Shown: one piece after another, positions 24,883-32,516 of the stretch
How positions within the stretch are numbered: position 1 is the stretch's first letter
How the letters are laid out: every line of letters starts with the position of its first letter
Notes under the pieces: model-generated
Database searches by the model: none
The model's input: only the letters and a program-made list of their open reading frames with translations
Told to the model about the DNA's origin: nothing
Translations under genes and position numbers: made by a program
Origin: Pedobacter sp. UBA5917
GTDB lineage: Bacteria > Bacteroidota > Bacteroidia > Sphingobacteriales > Sphingobacteriaceae
NCBI RefSeq assembly: GCF_002432345.1
Contig: NZ_DJDT01000330.1
Location: forward strand, 1 to 33,341
Reading direction: 5' to 3'
Length of the DNA stretch: 33,341 nucleotides

Positions 24883-27552
24883 TTAATGTTTACTGTCTTT
24901 TTTACTCCTCAGTTCCATAATGTCCTGATCGCGGCTTGTAATTTCGAGTTCGAGCCTTTTAATCTTATCCTGAAGTTCCTTAACCGAACCTGTTGCCGAA
25001 ACCGGTTGACCTGGTGCATTTTGTACAGTTTTATTTGGGGTGGCATTTTGTTTTGCTACCTGTAAAGGCTGATCCACAAATAACAGTGGCAGTTCTGCAG
25101 CTTTAGAGCTGAAGGTTATTTCATCGGCTGTTAAGCCATCAGCATAAGCTTTTACCTTTATTTTTCCGGCTTTGGTGCCGGCCCTCACTAAAATACTGGC
25201 GGTACCAAACTGGGTTTTCATCGGATTGGCTTGATTGTTTTCGTTACCGATAATTGTTGCTTCGCCTTCTACCTCAAAATGGATATTTTCGGATGCCAAA
25301 ACTTTGGCAATGCCTTTATTATCAACTACTGTTGCCCTGATGGGAACAAAATCAGAACCATCGGCATAAAGTCCCATTCCGGCACTGTCAATCTCGAGTT
25401 TTATTCCTGTTGTACGCTCGGCATAGTCTTTTACCGTAGTTACCACTACTTTACCACCGATCAGCCCTTCTGCAATGAGTTTAATATCCTTGGTTTTATT
25501 TCTCCAATTGCTGCTGATTTCATGAAAACTGAATACATCCTTAAATACAAAGGGCGCGTGGGGCATATTTTTCATCGAAGTATCAGGTTTTGCAGTCCCA
25601 ATAACCTTACCCAGCCAGGTTAACCTTACTTCGTCGCAATTGCTAAAAATGGTGATGTCTTTATCAGAGGTCTGTGTAAGTTCGTGGGCGATATAAACCA
25701 TCGGGCCGGTTTCGATGCCTTTCAATTTAAAAGAAGGATCGTACTGGCTTTTAAAAAGGTAGAACGAATACCTTGGCATACGGTACACATCGAGCAACCC
25801 GCCTAAAAATGGATCCGGATGGTAACCCCGCTGGTGATCTATCCCTGCCCAAAGTGCTGCACCGATCCTTTTTGGTGGGGTATCAAAAATACCATTTAAC
25901 CCTCTTGCCCTGATATTGGCCTGGTTAAGCATCGGAAATTCGCCCCATTCGCGTTTTACCCTCGTCATGGCATTCTGCGAATAAAAATTATCAACCTCTC
26001 CTCCATCGCCATACTCGCGGGTAAACGAATTTTTTGCTTCCTCCATACCACCATGATAATAGAAGTCGAAACCTGCCTTTTTTGCTTCGTCTACATCTGC
26101 CGCAGTAAAAGCGCCCGGAAAAGGAAATTCCTGATGAACAATATGGTGCAGGTTTTTCATTACCGAAGCAGGCTGCCAGGGTGTTTCATTGATGGCCGTT
26201 TCCCAAAGCAGCAAAGCCGCACGGTTACGGTCTCTCCTAACCAGGTTATGGGTATCTTCTGCTAAAAACTTCTCGAACCGCGGATCTTTATCATTGTAAA
26301 ACTGCCATCCCGGATTGGCCGAGGTTACTAAAAGTCCAAGTTCATCACAGGCATCCATAAAGGCCGGATCGAGCGGATAGTGGGCTGCACGTACAATGGT
26401 ATTGCCTGCTTCCCTTAATAATTTTGCATCGCGGTACTGACCCGTATTCGGCACAGCATTACCTACATAAACATAATCCTGGTGACGGTTTACACCCGAA
26501 AGTTTATGGCCGATGTATTTCTTGTTCACAAAAAATCCATCATCGCCACGCATTTCGAATAAACGGATACCGAAACGGGTGCGGTAACTATCAACCACTT
26601 TTCCATTTTCGAGTACCTCTGTTCTGATAAAATGCAAATAAGGATCATCAGGATGCCATAAGTGTACATTTTTTGCATCCAATTGTTGTATAACCTGCTG
26701 CGATGCGCCCTGATTAAGCGCTACGGAACTTGTTTTAGTGATCAGGATCTTTCCATCACTGTTTTCTAAAGTGGTACGGATAGCTAATCTGGCACCTTTA
26801 TTTGCCCCGTTCTGTACCTCGGTTCTAACTTCGATATCCGCATTATTGCCATTTACATCCTTAACCGCTACAAATACGCCACCGCCGGCTATGGTTTTAC
26901 TCAGTTCGGGAAAAGTGAGGTGTACATCTGGCGTTTCAATAAAATAAACATCGCGGTAAATGCCTCCGAGATATGCAAAATCCAGGTTATCCTGCGGTTT
27001 TCCAGGAGGATAAGACTCATCGTTGGAGTTATCGGCCAAAACCGCGATTACATTATCTGCGTTTTTACTTAAAGAGGCATTATCGATTTCGATAACAAAT
27101 GGCAGGTAACCACCAAAATGCTCCGTTACTTTTTTTCCGTTAAGATACACAGTGGCTTTGCCCATTACCCCCTCGAAATAAATAAAACTTTTACCCGTTG
27201 GGCGGCTTGTTTTAAAACTTTTACGATACCAGGCCGGTCCCTGATAATTGCGCATACCACTTGCATTTTCGGGCAGGATTTCGAGTCCGTTGGGCAAGGC
27301 TACCTGCTCCCACGCCGAATCGTTAAAATTTACCTGTTCGGCACCTTTTACATCCCCTTTAAAAAAGCGCCAGCCCGGATTAAAATTATAGACCCTGCGC
27401 GGACTGTTGCGCTCGGGATAAAATCCTGCTACCGAAAATACCGGTTGCCGGTTAATGGTTTTCTGGCCCATCACATTTTTGGGCGCCGACATCGATAAGC
27501 TTATCGCAACGAATAGAGCTGCTTTAGTACAAGCAGTTTTTTTATGTTTCAT
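24883..27552 (-). CDS. GH2-family glycoside hydrolase (beta-galactosidase-like) with coiled-coil tail
   Basis: This 889-residue exported enzyme has a signal region ending near KNVMGQ. The GH2 order is visible: a sugar-binding jelly roll at about 50-210 (FNPGWRFFKGD, WYRKSFKTSRPTGKSFIYFEGV, ATVYLNGKKVTEHFGGYLPF), an Ig-like domain at about 215-330 and a TIM barrel at about 335-620. The barrel holds KLSGVNRHQDY, NTIVRAAHYPLDPAFMDACD, the acid/base motif LLLWETAINETPW (Glu456) and the likely nucleophile in TREYGD (Glu513). C-terminal beta domains follow. Unusually, residues about 825-889 form a low-complexity linker and a charged coiled coil (VKELQDKIKRLELEITSRDQ). It is first in the operon, behind the TGTTAC-repeat promoter. 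Beta-galactosidase specificity is the default inference for this subfamily; other beta-glycosidases are possible. Confidence 0.9.
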   Translation of the reverse strand: MKHKKTACTKAALFVAISLSMSAPKNVMGQKTINRQPVFSVAGFYPERNSPRRVYNFNPGWRFFKGDVKGAEQVNFNDSAWEQVALPNGLEILPENASGMRNYQGPAWYRKSFKTSRPTGKSFIYFEGVMGKATVYLNGKKVTEHFGGYLPFVIEIDNASLSKNADNVIAVLADNSNDESYPPGKPQDNLDFAYLGGIYRDVYFIETPDVHLTFPELSKTIAGGGVFVAVKDVNGNNADIEVRTEVQNGANKGARLAIRTTLENSDGKILITKTSSVALNQGASQQVIQQLDAKNVHLWHPDDPYLHFIRTEVLENGKVVDSYRTRFGIRLFEMRGDDGFFVNKKYIGHKLSGVNRHQDYVYVGNAVPNTGQYRDAKLLREAGNTIVRAAHYPLDPAFMDACDELGLLVTSANPGWQFYNDKDPRFEKFLAEDTHNLVRRDRNRAALLLWETAINETPWQPASVMKNLHHIVHQEFPFPGAFTAADVDEAKKAGFDFYYHGGMEEAKNSFTREYGDGGEVDNFYSQNAMTRVKREWGEFPMLNQANIRARGLNGIFDTPPKRIGAALWAGIDHQRGYHPDPFLGGLLDVYRMPRYSFYLFKSQYDPSFKLKGIETGPMVYIAHELTQTSDKDITIFSNCDEVRLTWLGKVIGTAKPDTSMKNMPHAPFVFKDVFSFHEISSNWRNKTKDIKLIAEGLIGGKVVVTTVKDYAERTTGIKLEIDSAGMGLYADGSDFVPIRATVVDNKGIAKVLASENIHFEVEGEATIIGNENNQANPMKTQFGTASILVRAGTKAGKIKVKAYADGLTADEITFSSKAAELPLLFVDQPLQVAKQNATPNKTVQNAPGQPVSATGSVKELQDKIKRLELEITSRDQDIMELRSKKDSKH

Positions 27553-27559
27553 TTATGTA

Positions 27560-27569
27560 TTTGGTTAGT
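27560..27569 (-). promoter_or_regulatory. ACTAACCAAA leader element of the GH2 gene
   Basis: ACTAACCAAA on minus ends 7 nt before the GH2 ATG (27552). It matches the element before the LamG/beta-helix gene exactly and the susC element with one change. Confidence 0.4.
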
Positions 27570-27610
27570 GTTAAAACGTTAGGCCGATTTTGCGCTGCAA
27601 ATCAGATATG

Positions 27611-27676
27611 CAATGTTATTGCGATATTTTTATTTGCAGGATTACACACGTAACAAAAAAATGCTTTGATGTAACA
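27611..27676 (-). promoter_or_regulatory. GH2-operon promoter with paired TGTTAC operator (copy B)
   Basis: On minus, TGTTAC at 27676-27671 and at 27655-27650 are 21 bp apart. After 31 nt comes TAACATTG (27618-27611), in the shared context CAATAAnATTGC. Across the 29 nt spanning the two repeats, copies A and B are identical at 23 positions. The site also lies about 65 nt upstream of the divergent regulator gene, so it could control both directions. Confidence 0.65.
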
Positions 27677-27714
27677 ATGCGCCTTTAAGGGTTTATTAAT
27701 CGCTTATAAATGGT

Positions 27715-27722
27715 TACAATTG
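27715..27722 (+). promoter_or_regulatory. Putative -7 box of the hybrid regulator gene
   Basis: TACAATTG at 27715-27722 matches TAnnTTTG with one change and is the same TAnnATTG variant seen in the two PUL promoters. It lies 18 nt before the ATG at 27741. No convincing -33 TTTG is present at the expected distance. Confidence 0.35.
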
Positions 27723-27740
27723 TGTACCAAATATCCCTTT

Positions 27741-30700
27741 ATGAGATTTTTTCTTATCATCCCATTGTTATTGTTGCCTTTTTTGGGCAAAAGCAGCGAG
27801 CCATGCGGAATGGACTTTTCACAGCATTATTCTTTCAGGTATTTATCAGTTAACAACGGACTATCGCAAAATTCGATTACAGCCATTATCCAGGATAAAA
27901 AAGGGTTTATCTGGATCGGCACCTACGATGGACTGAACCGTTTTGATGGTTTTACGATACAGACCAAGAGGCATATTTCCAATAACAGAAACAGCCTTTC
28001 GGATAACCGCGTGCTGAGTCTTTTTGAAAATAAGAAGGGCGAAATCTTAATCGGTACAGATGGTGGCGGAATGAATATACTCGATCCACGGCTGGATAGC
28101 ATCAGCCATTTCGATATCAAACAGAACGATATCATGAGCAATACCGTTCAGGCCATTACTACCGATGGTGCAGGTAATATCTGGGCCGGAACAGCTAAAG
28201 GTTTGGCCATTATCAGCCCAGATAAAAGGGAAAACCAGGTTTTCTTCCCCGCCGAATTAAAAACAAAAAATATCAGATCATTACTTACGGATAAAAAAGG
28301 TAATATCTGGGTGGCCACCACCCAGGGGCTCTATTTATTTAAAGCAGAGGGATTAAAAAACATCAGGACAAGCAGGGCCGAAACAATTATGGAAAATATA
28401 TGGGTTTCTACCTTATTTCAGGATCATAAACAGCATGTATGGATGGGATCGGTGAACAGTTTGCACCGGATCGATCCTACCATAAGCAAAATAGCCTATA
28501 CCTATATTTTACCAAAAAAAGCAGAAATTACCTCACTTAAGCAGGACCTGAACGGAGATTTATGGCTGGGATCGAAAGTTGACGGACTTTTTAAACTCCG
28601 CCTCGATCAGCAGGCCAGCATTAGCCAGATGAACCAGTATACTACCGAAATGCCTTTCTGTAACCTCGCAGAAAATGCGGCCAATACCATTTTTATCGAT
28701 CGCTCTAACACCCTGTGGATAGGTACTTATCAAAAGGGCATTAATTATACCGATATTTCCTCAAAAAATTTCTACTCCTTTTTCCCACTGATGAAAAACC
28801 GTGAAGGCATATTTGGTTATCAGGGAAAATATGTATCAGCCATTGCCGAAACCGATCAGGATTTGTGGGTAGGTACATTTAACGAAGGACTTTTCCTTTA
28901 TAACAAATGCAGCCGTAAAATAGAATCGTACAAAAGTGAAATCAGCTCTCCATCCATCTGCAGCATACAACAAAGCCGCGATAAAACCATATATATTGGT
29001 GGCAATAACGGTTTATACCGGGTTTTAAATCCTGCCGGCAATAACAGAAAAAGCATTAAGGCCATTAAAACCGGCTTTGTTGCACGATCTATCTGCGAGG
29101 ATAATCGGGGTAATTTATGGATCGCCAGTTTTACCGGGGTTTACTGTTACAACCCCAAAACCAATCAGTTTAAGACCATTACTACAGCAAACGGCATTTC
29201 TTCAAATTCGGTATATGCGGTTTATCAGGATCCATATGCACCGATTATATGGCTGGGCACCATTGGGGGAGGTTTAAACGCAATACGATATGATGAAGCG
29301 GGAAATTACAAAACCTCAATTTACAGGCACCAGGAAAACAACCTCAACAGCCTGAGCAGCAATCACGTTTGGTGTATGTACCGCGACCGGCGCAATATCC
29401 TCTGGATTGGCACCGATGCCGGCTTAAATGCGCTAAAACTTGATCAACAGGGCAAAATTATCAGCTATAAAACCATCAGCAGCCCTATGTTAAGCGATCA
29501 GAAAATTATGGCCATACTGGAAGACGATGCAAAAAACCTCTGGTTGAGCAGCAGTCAGGGCATGTTTAGATACAGCATAAACCAAAATATTGCCAAACGT
29601 TATACCTATCAGGACGGTTTACAGAGCAATACCCTAAACGAAGCAGCCTATAAAAATGCAGATGGTATAATGTATTTTGGAGGGATAAACGGCTTAAATT
29701 ATTTCCAGCCCAAAACCATCAGCAACAATCCATTTAATACCAGTACGGCATTTACCGAATTTAGGGTAGCCAACCAGGTGGTTAAAATCAACGATCAGAT
29801 TGATGGCGAAACAATATTGACTGCGGATATTAACTACACCAAAAAAATTGTGCTTTCGTACAGGCACAAAGATTTTGCGCTGGCTTTTTCTTCCCTCCAT
29901 TTTGTGGCGCCCGAAAACAACAGGTTCCGCTATAAGCTGGAAGGTTACGATAAAAACTGGATTACAACAGGCTATAACCAGCGGATGGCTGCTTACTCCA
30001 ACCTCGATCCCGGGCATTACCGTTTCCTGCTCAGCTCAACCAATAACGATGGCGCCTACCCTAAAGAAATCAGGAGCATCGATTTTGAGATAAGCCCCGC
30101 CCCATGGGCAACCTGGTGGGCAAAAACATTTTATTTCCTGGTTTTCGCCATAGCAGTTGCTTTTTTAATTAATTACTTCATTACCAAAAGCAGACTTAAG
30201 AACGAAATTTTTAAAGAAAAACTCGAAAAAGAAAAAGTTACCGAACTTAATGAGATCAAACTTGATTTCTTCACCACCATTACCCACGAAATCAGGACGC
30301 CATTGAACCTGATTTTAAGTCCTTTGCAGGATCTTTTAAGTGTTTCTACCGTTTACGATCATTTTACGGCCATGCGGTTAAAAATCATCCACCGCAATTC
30401 GCTAAAACTTCACGCACTGATTAACCAGGTGCTCGATTTAAGAAAAATAGCATCCGATGCCGAAAAACTTACCGTTCGGGAAGCCGACCTTGTTCAGATT
30501 TTGCTTAATGTAAAAGAATCTTTTGACTGGCAGGCCGGCCAGAACAATATCCGTTTCGATTTCCAGAGTCCGAGAACATACCAGGCCTGGTTCGACAGGG
30601 ATAAAATCGAGAAAGTGGTATTCAACCTCCTTTCCAATGCTTTTAAATATACCCCATCAGGCGGAAAAATCATTTTCTTACTCCAGATTATCGATGACCA

Positions 30701-31790
30701 GGCCAATATCACCATTCAGGATACCGGAATAGGTATCCATCAATCAGAAAAAGACCGGATTTTTGAGATGTATTACCAGAGTACAGCACATTACAACTCC
30801 GGAACAGGGATAGGTTTATCACTTTCCAAAAAGCTGATAGAAATGCACGGTGGTAAAATTGAACTGGAAAGTGCAGTGGATAATGGCTCAAAATTTACCG
30901 TTACTTTTCCGGTGGCTAAAGCATATTTCAATCCTGAAAATATCCATGAAACTGCTTATGAAGAGAATCTAAAGGTGATTCCTGCTGCCAGAACCAAAAA
31001 GGATGAGATCAATCTATCAAAAAAAACAATTCTTATTATTGAGGATAACGAAGACCAACGTACATATTTAAAAGAATGTTTATTGCCCCATTTCCATGTT
31101 TTAGATGCCAGCAATGGCATTGATGGTGTTGAAATTGCCCAGAAACATTTACCGGATATTGTTATTACCGATCTCATGATGCCATCGTTGGATGGTACCG
31201 ATGTATGCCGAAGGTTAAAATCGAACGCTAAAACAGGCCATATCCCAGTTATTGTGCATAGCATCAATAATACGAGTTTGAGTGTAAAAAATGCCTTATT
31301 GGCCGGTGCAGACGATTTTATTGCCAAACCTTATGATTATGCCATGCTTACGCTAAAGGTAAACAACATCCTAAAATCAAAAAACCAATTGGTAATGAAC
31401 ATCCATAAGCAGGAATTAGCAAGCCCTGCAGAGGTCAGTATCCCATCGCCTGATAAGGAACTTTTGATCAAAATTGTAGTGTATGTGGAAGAAAACATGG
31501 CTGATAATAACCTCAGTGTAGAAAAAATGTGCGATCACATCGGTATGAGCCGGATGAACCTGCACCGCCGGCTACATGCCATTGTGGGCAAAACGGCATC
31601 AGAATTTATCAGGGAAATCCGCATGAAACGGGCAGGCCAGCTTTTGGCAAGCGGATCGAAACGGATTTCGGAAGTAATGTTCGAAATCGGCATATCAAGC
31701 AACGCACATTTTAACCGGTATTTTAAGGAAATGTACGGCATTTCGCCCAAGGAATACATTAAAAATGGCGGAACAGTAGAAAATGTATAA
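27741..31790 (+). CDS. Hybrid two-component system regulator (periplasmic propeller sensor, kinase, receiver, AraC-type DNA-binding)
   Basis: I start this 1349-residue protein at ATG 27741 (MRFFLIIPLLLLPFLGKSS, a signal peptide). The TTG at 27720 would put seven polar residues in front. About 14 propeller repeats of the IWIGTYDGLNRFDG type fill roughly residues 50-680 and form the periplasmic ligand sensor, followed by a Y_Y_Y domain (about 704-770) and one membrane segment (about 797-815). The cytoplasmic part has HisKA (THEIRTPLNLILSPL, His849) and HATPase_c (NLLSNAFKYTP, DTGIGI, GTGIGLSLSKKLIEMHGG). Next come a receiver (IIEDNED, DIVITDLMMPSLDG, phospho-Asp1144) and a C-terminal AraC helix-turn-helix (about 1250-1345). 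Such proteins bind oligosaccharides from their own PUL. It is divergent from the enzyme operon and presumably acts on the TGTTAC pairs. Confidence 0.96.
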   Translation: MRFFLIIPLLLLPFLGKSSEPCGMDFSQHYSFRYLSVNNGLSQNSITAIIQDKKGFIWIGTYDGLNRFDGFTIQTKRHISNNRNSLSDNRVLSLFENKKGEILIGTDGGGMNILDPRLDSISHFDIKQNDIMSNTVQAITTDGAGNIWAGTAKGLAIISPDKRENQVFFPAELKTKNIRSLLTDKKGNIWVATTQGLYLFKAEGLKNIRTSRAETIMENIWVSTLFQDHKQHVWMGSVNSLHRIDPTISKIAYTYILPKKAEITSLKQDLNGDLWLGSKVDGLFKLRLDQQASISQMNQYTTEMPFCNLAENAANTIFIDRSNTLWIGTYQKGINYTDISSKNFYSFFPLMKNREGIFGYQGKYVSAIAETDQDLWVGTFNEGLFLYNKCSRKIESYKSEISSPSICSIQQSRDKTIYIGGNNGLYRVLNPAGNNRKSIKAIKTGFVARSICEDNRGNLWIASFTGVYCYNPKTNQFKTITTANGISSNSVYAVYQDPYAPIIWLGTIGGGLNAIRYDEAGNYKTSIYRHQENNLNSLSSNHVWCMYRDRRNILWIGTDAGLNALKLDQQGKIISYKTISSPMLSDQKIMAILEDDAKNLWLSSSQGMFRYSINQNIAKRYTYQDGLQSNTLNEAAYKNADGIMYFGGINGLNYFQPKTISNNPFNTSTAFTEFRVANQVVKINDQIDGETILTADINYTKKIVLSYRHKDFALAFSSLHFVAPENNRFRYKLEGYDKNWITTGYNQRMAAYSNLDPGHYRFLLSSTNNDGAYPKEIRSIDFEISPAPWATWWAKTFYFLVFAIAVAFLINYFITKSRLKNEIFKEKLEKEKVTELNEIKLDFFTTITHEIRTPLNLILSPLQDLLSVSTVYDHFTAMRLKIIHRNSLKLHALINQVLDLRKIASDAEKLTVREADLVQILLNVKESFDWQAGQNNIRFDFQSPRTYQAWFDRDKIEKVVFNLLSNAFKYTPSGGKIIFLLQIIDDQANITIQDTGIGIHQSEKDRIFEMYYQSTAHYNSGTGIGLSLSKKLIEMHGGKIELESAVDNGSKFTVTFPVAKAYFNPENIHETAYEENLKVIPAARTKKDEINLSKKTILIIEDNEDQRTYLKECLLPHFHVLDASNGIDGVEIAQKHLPDIVITDLMMPSLDGTDVCRRLKSNAKTGHIPVIVHSINNTSLSVKNALLAGADDFIAKPYDYAMLTLKVNNILKSKNQLVMNIHKQELASPAEVSIPSPDKELLIKIVVYVEENMADNNLSVEKMCDHIGMSRMNLHRRLHAIVGKTASEFIREIRMKRAGQLLASGSKRISEVMFEIGISSNAHFNRYFKEMYGISPKEYIKNGGTVENV

Positions 31791-31839
31791 AGGATAATGA
31801 TGGTTTGCATAAACTTTAGGTAAAAAAATAACAATCGAC

Positions 31840-31870
31840 TTGCAGATTTGGACAGTCGTCTATAACTTTG
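31840..31870 (+). promoter_or_regulatory. Promoter of the TetR-family gene
   Basis: TAACTTTG at 31863-31870 is a perfect TAnnTTTG -7 box. A TTG at 31840-31842 lies 20 nt upstream as a -33 element. The -7 box ends only 4 nt before the ATG, implying a very short or absent leader. The operator dyad sits between the two boxes. Confidence 0.6.
31847..31864 (+). promoter_or_regulatory. TetR operator site 1
   Basis: TTTGGAC-AGTC-GTCTATA (18 bp) is an imperfect dyad centred on AGTC, with GAC/GTC half-site cores. It lies within the promoter of the regulator gene and overlaps the -7 box by 2 nt, so bound protein would block transcription. A matching site lies before the lpd-like gene. Confidence 0.6.
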
Positions 31871-31874
31871 TACC

Positions 31875-32459
31875 ATGGATCAGAAAGAAAAAATTCTTAG
31901 TGCCGGTCTCGACCTTTTTTCTACACGTCCCTATCATCAAACGGGGATCAGGGAAATTACCAAACAGGTAGGCACGCCCACTGGTTCATTCCATTATTAT
32001 TTTAAGAACAAGGAAGACTTTTCTGTGGAAGTATTGGATCATTTTTTCAGGACCGAAATACTTCCTTCTTTTTCAGCGATCAATAATGATGCGAAGCTTC
32101 ATCCAAAACAGAAGATCATAGCCTATTTTTCATCCAGGATTGAGCGATATAGCACTTTAAGTTCTCCTGAGGGTGCAACCTGGAGCTGTATCATGGGCAA
32201 CCTCGGTCAGGATGTTGCCGCACAAAGTGAAATTATAGCGGCAAAACTGCAGAAACTCACTACAGATCAACTGGTTAAAGGGCTGGAAAAATTGATTGAA
32301 CAGGGACAGCAAGATGGTTCTATAAATACTCCCATAGATGCAAAACTGCTTTCCCCAATGATTTTTAATGCTTACGAAGGCAGTTTGATCCAACGGAAGA
32401 TTGAACGCAGCGATGAACCATTGCAATTGTTTTTAACTTTTTTAGACCACTTACTTTAA
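31875..32459 (+). CDS. TetR-family repressor, NemR-like, with possible redox Cys
   Basis: This 194-residue regulator has an N-terminal helix-turn-helix at about 8-48 (ILSAGLDLFSTRPYHQTGIR, VGTPTGSFHYYFKNKED). The ligand domain includes EGATWSCIMGNLGQDVAAQS and YEGSLIQRKIERSDEPLQLF. The WSCIMGNLG block matches the region of E. coli NemR that carries its sensing cysteine. Here that cysteine is Cys105 and Lys175 lies in the distal helix; NemR is reported to use Cys106 and Lys175 to sense bleach and electrophiles. Twin GAC-AGTC-GTC dyads flank the gene, suggesting autorepression and control of the next gene. TetR membership is firm; redox sensing is inference. Confidence 0.9.
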   Translation: MDQKEKILSAGLDLFSTRPYHQTGIREITKQVGTPTGSFHYYFKNKEDFSVEVLDHFFRTEILPSFSAINNDAKLHPKQKIIAYFSSRIERYSTLSSPEGATWSCIMGNLGQDVAAQSEIIAAKLQKLTTDQLVKGLEKLIEQGQQDGSINTPIDAKLLSPMIFNAYEGSLIQRKIERSDEPLQLFLTFLDHLL

Positions 32460-32474
32460 AAAAATTTGACTGCA

Positions 32475-32492
32475 TATAGACAGTCGTCCAAA
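32475..32492 (+). promoter_or_regulatory. TetR operator site 2
   Basis: TATAGAC-AGTC-GTCCAAA (18 bp) repeats site 1 with the same core GACAGTCGTC but with the outer flanks exchanged in inverted orientation. It lies 24 nt before the ATG of the lpd-like gene. The promoter boxes of that gene are not clear. Confidence 0.6.
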
Positions 32493-32516
32493 TGTGAATT
32501 TATACAAATAAAAAAT

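Noticed and set aside
27720..27740. TTG start seven codons upstream of the hybrid regulator's ATG
   Set aside because: It would place polar residues before a clean signal peptide and would overlap the likely -7 box TACAATTG.
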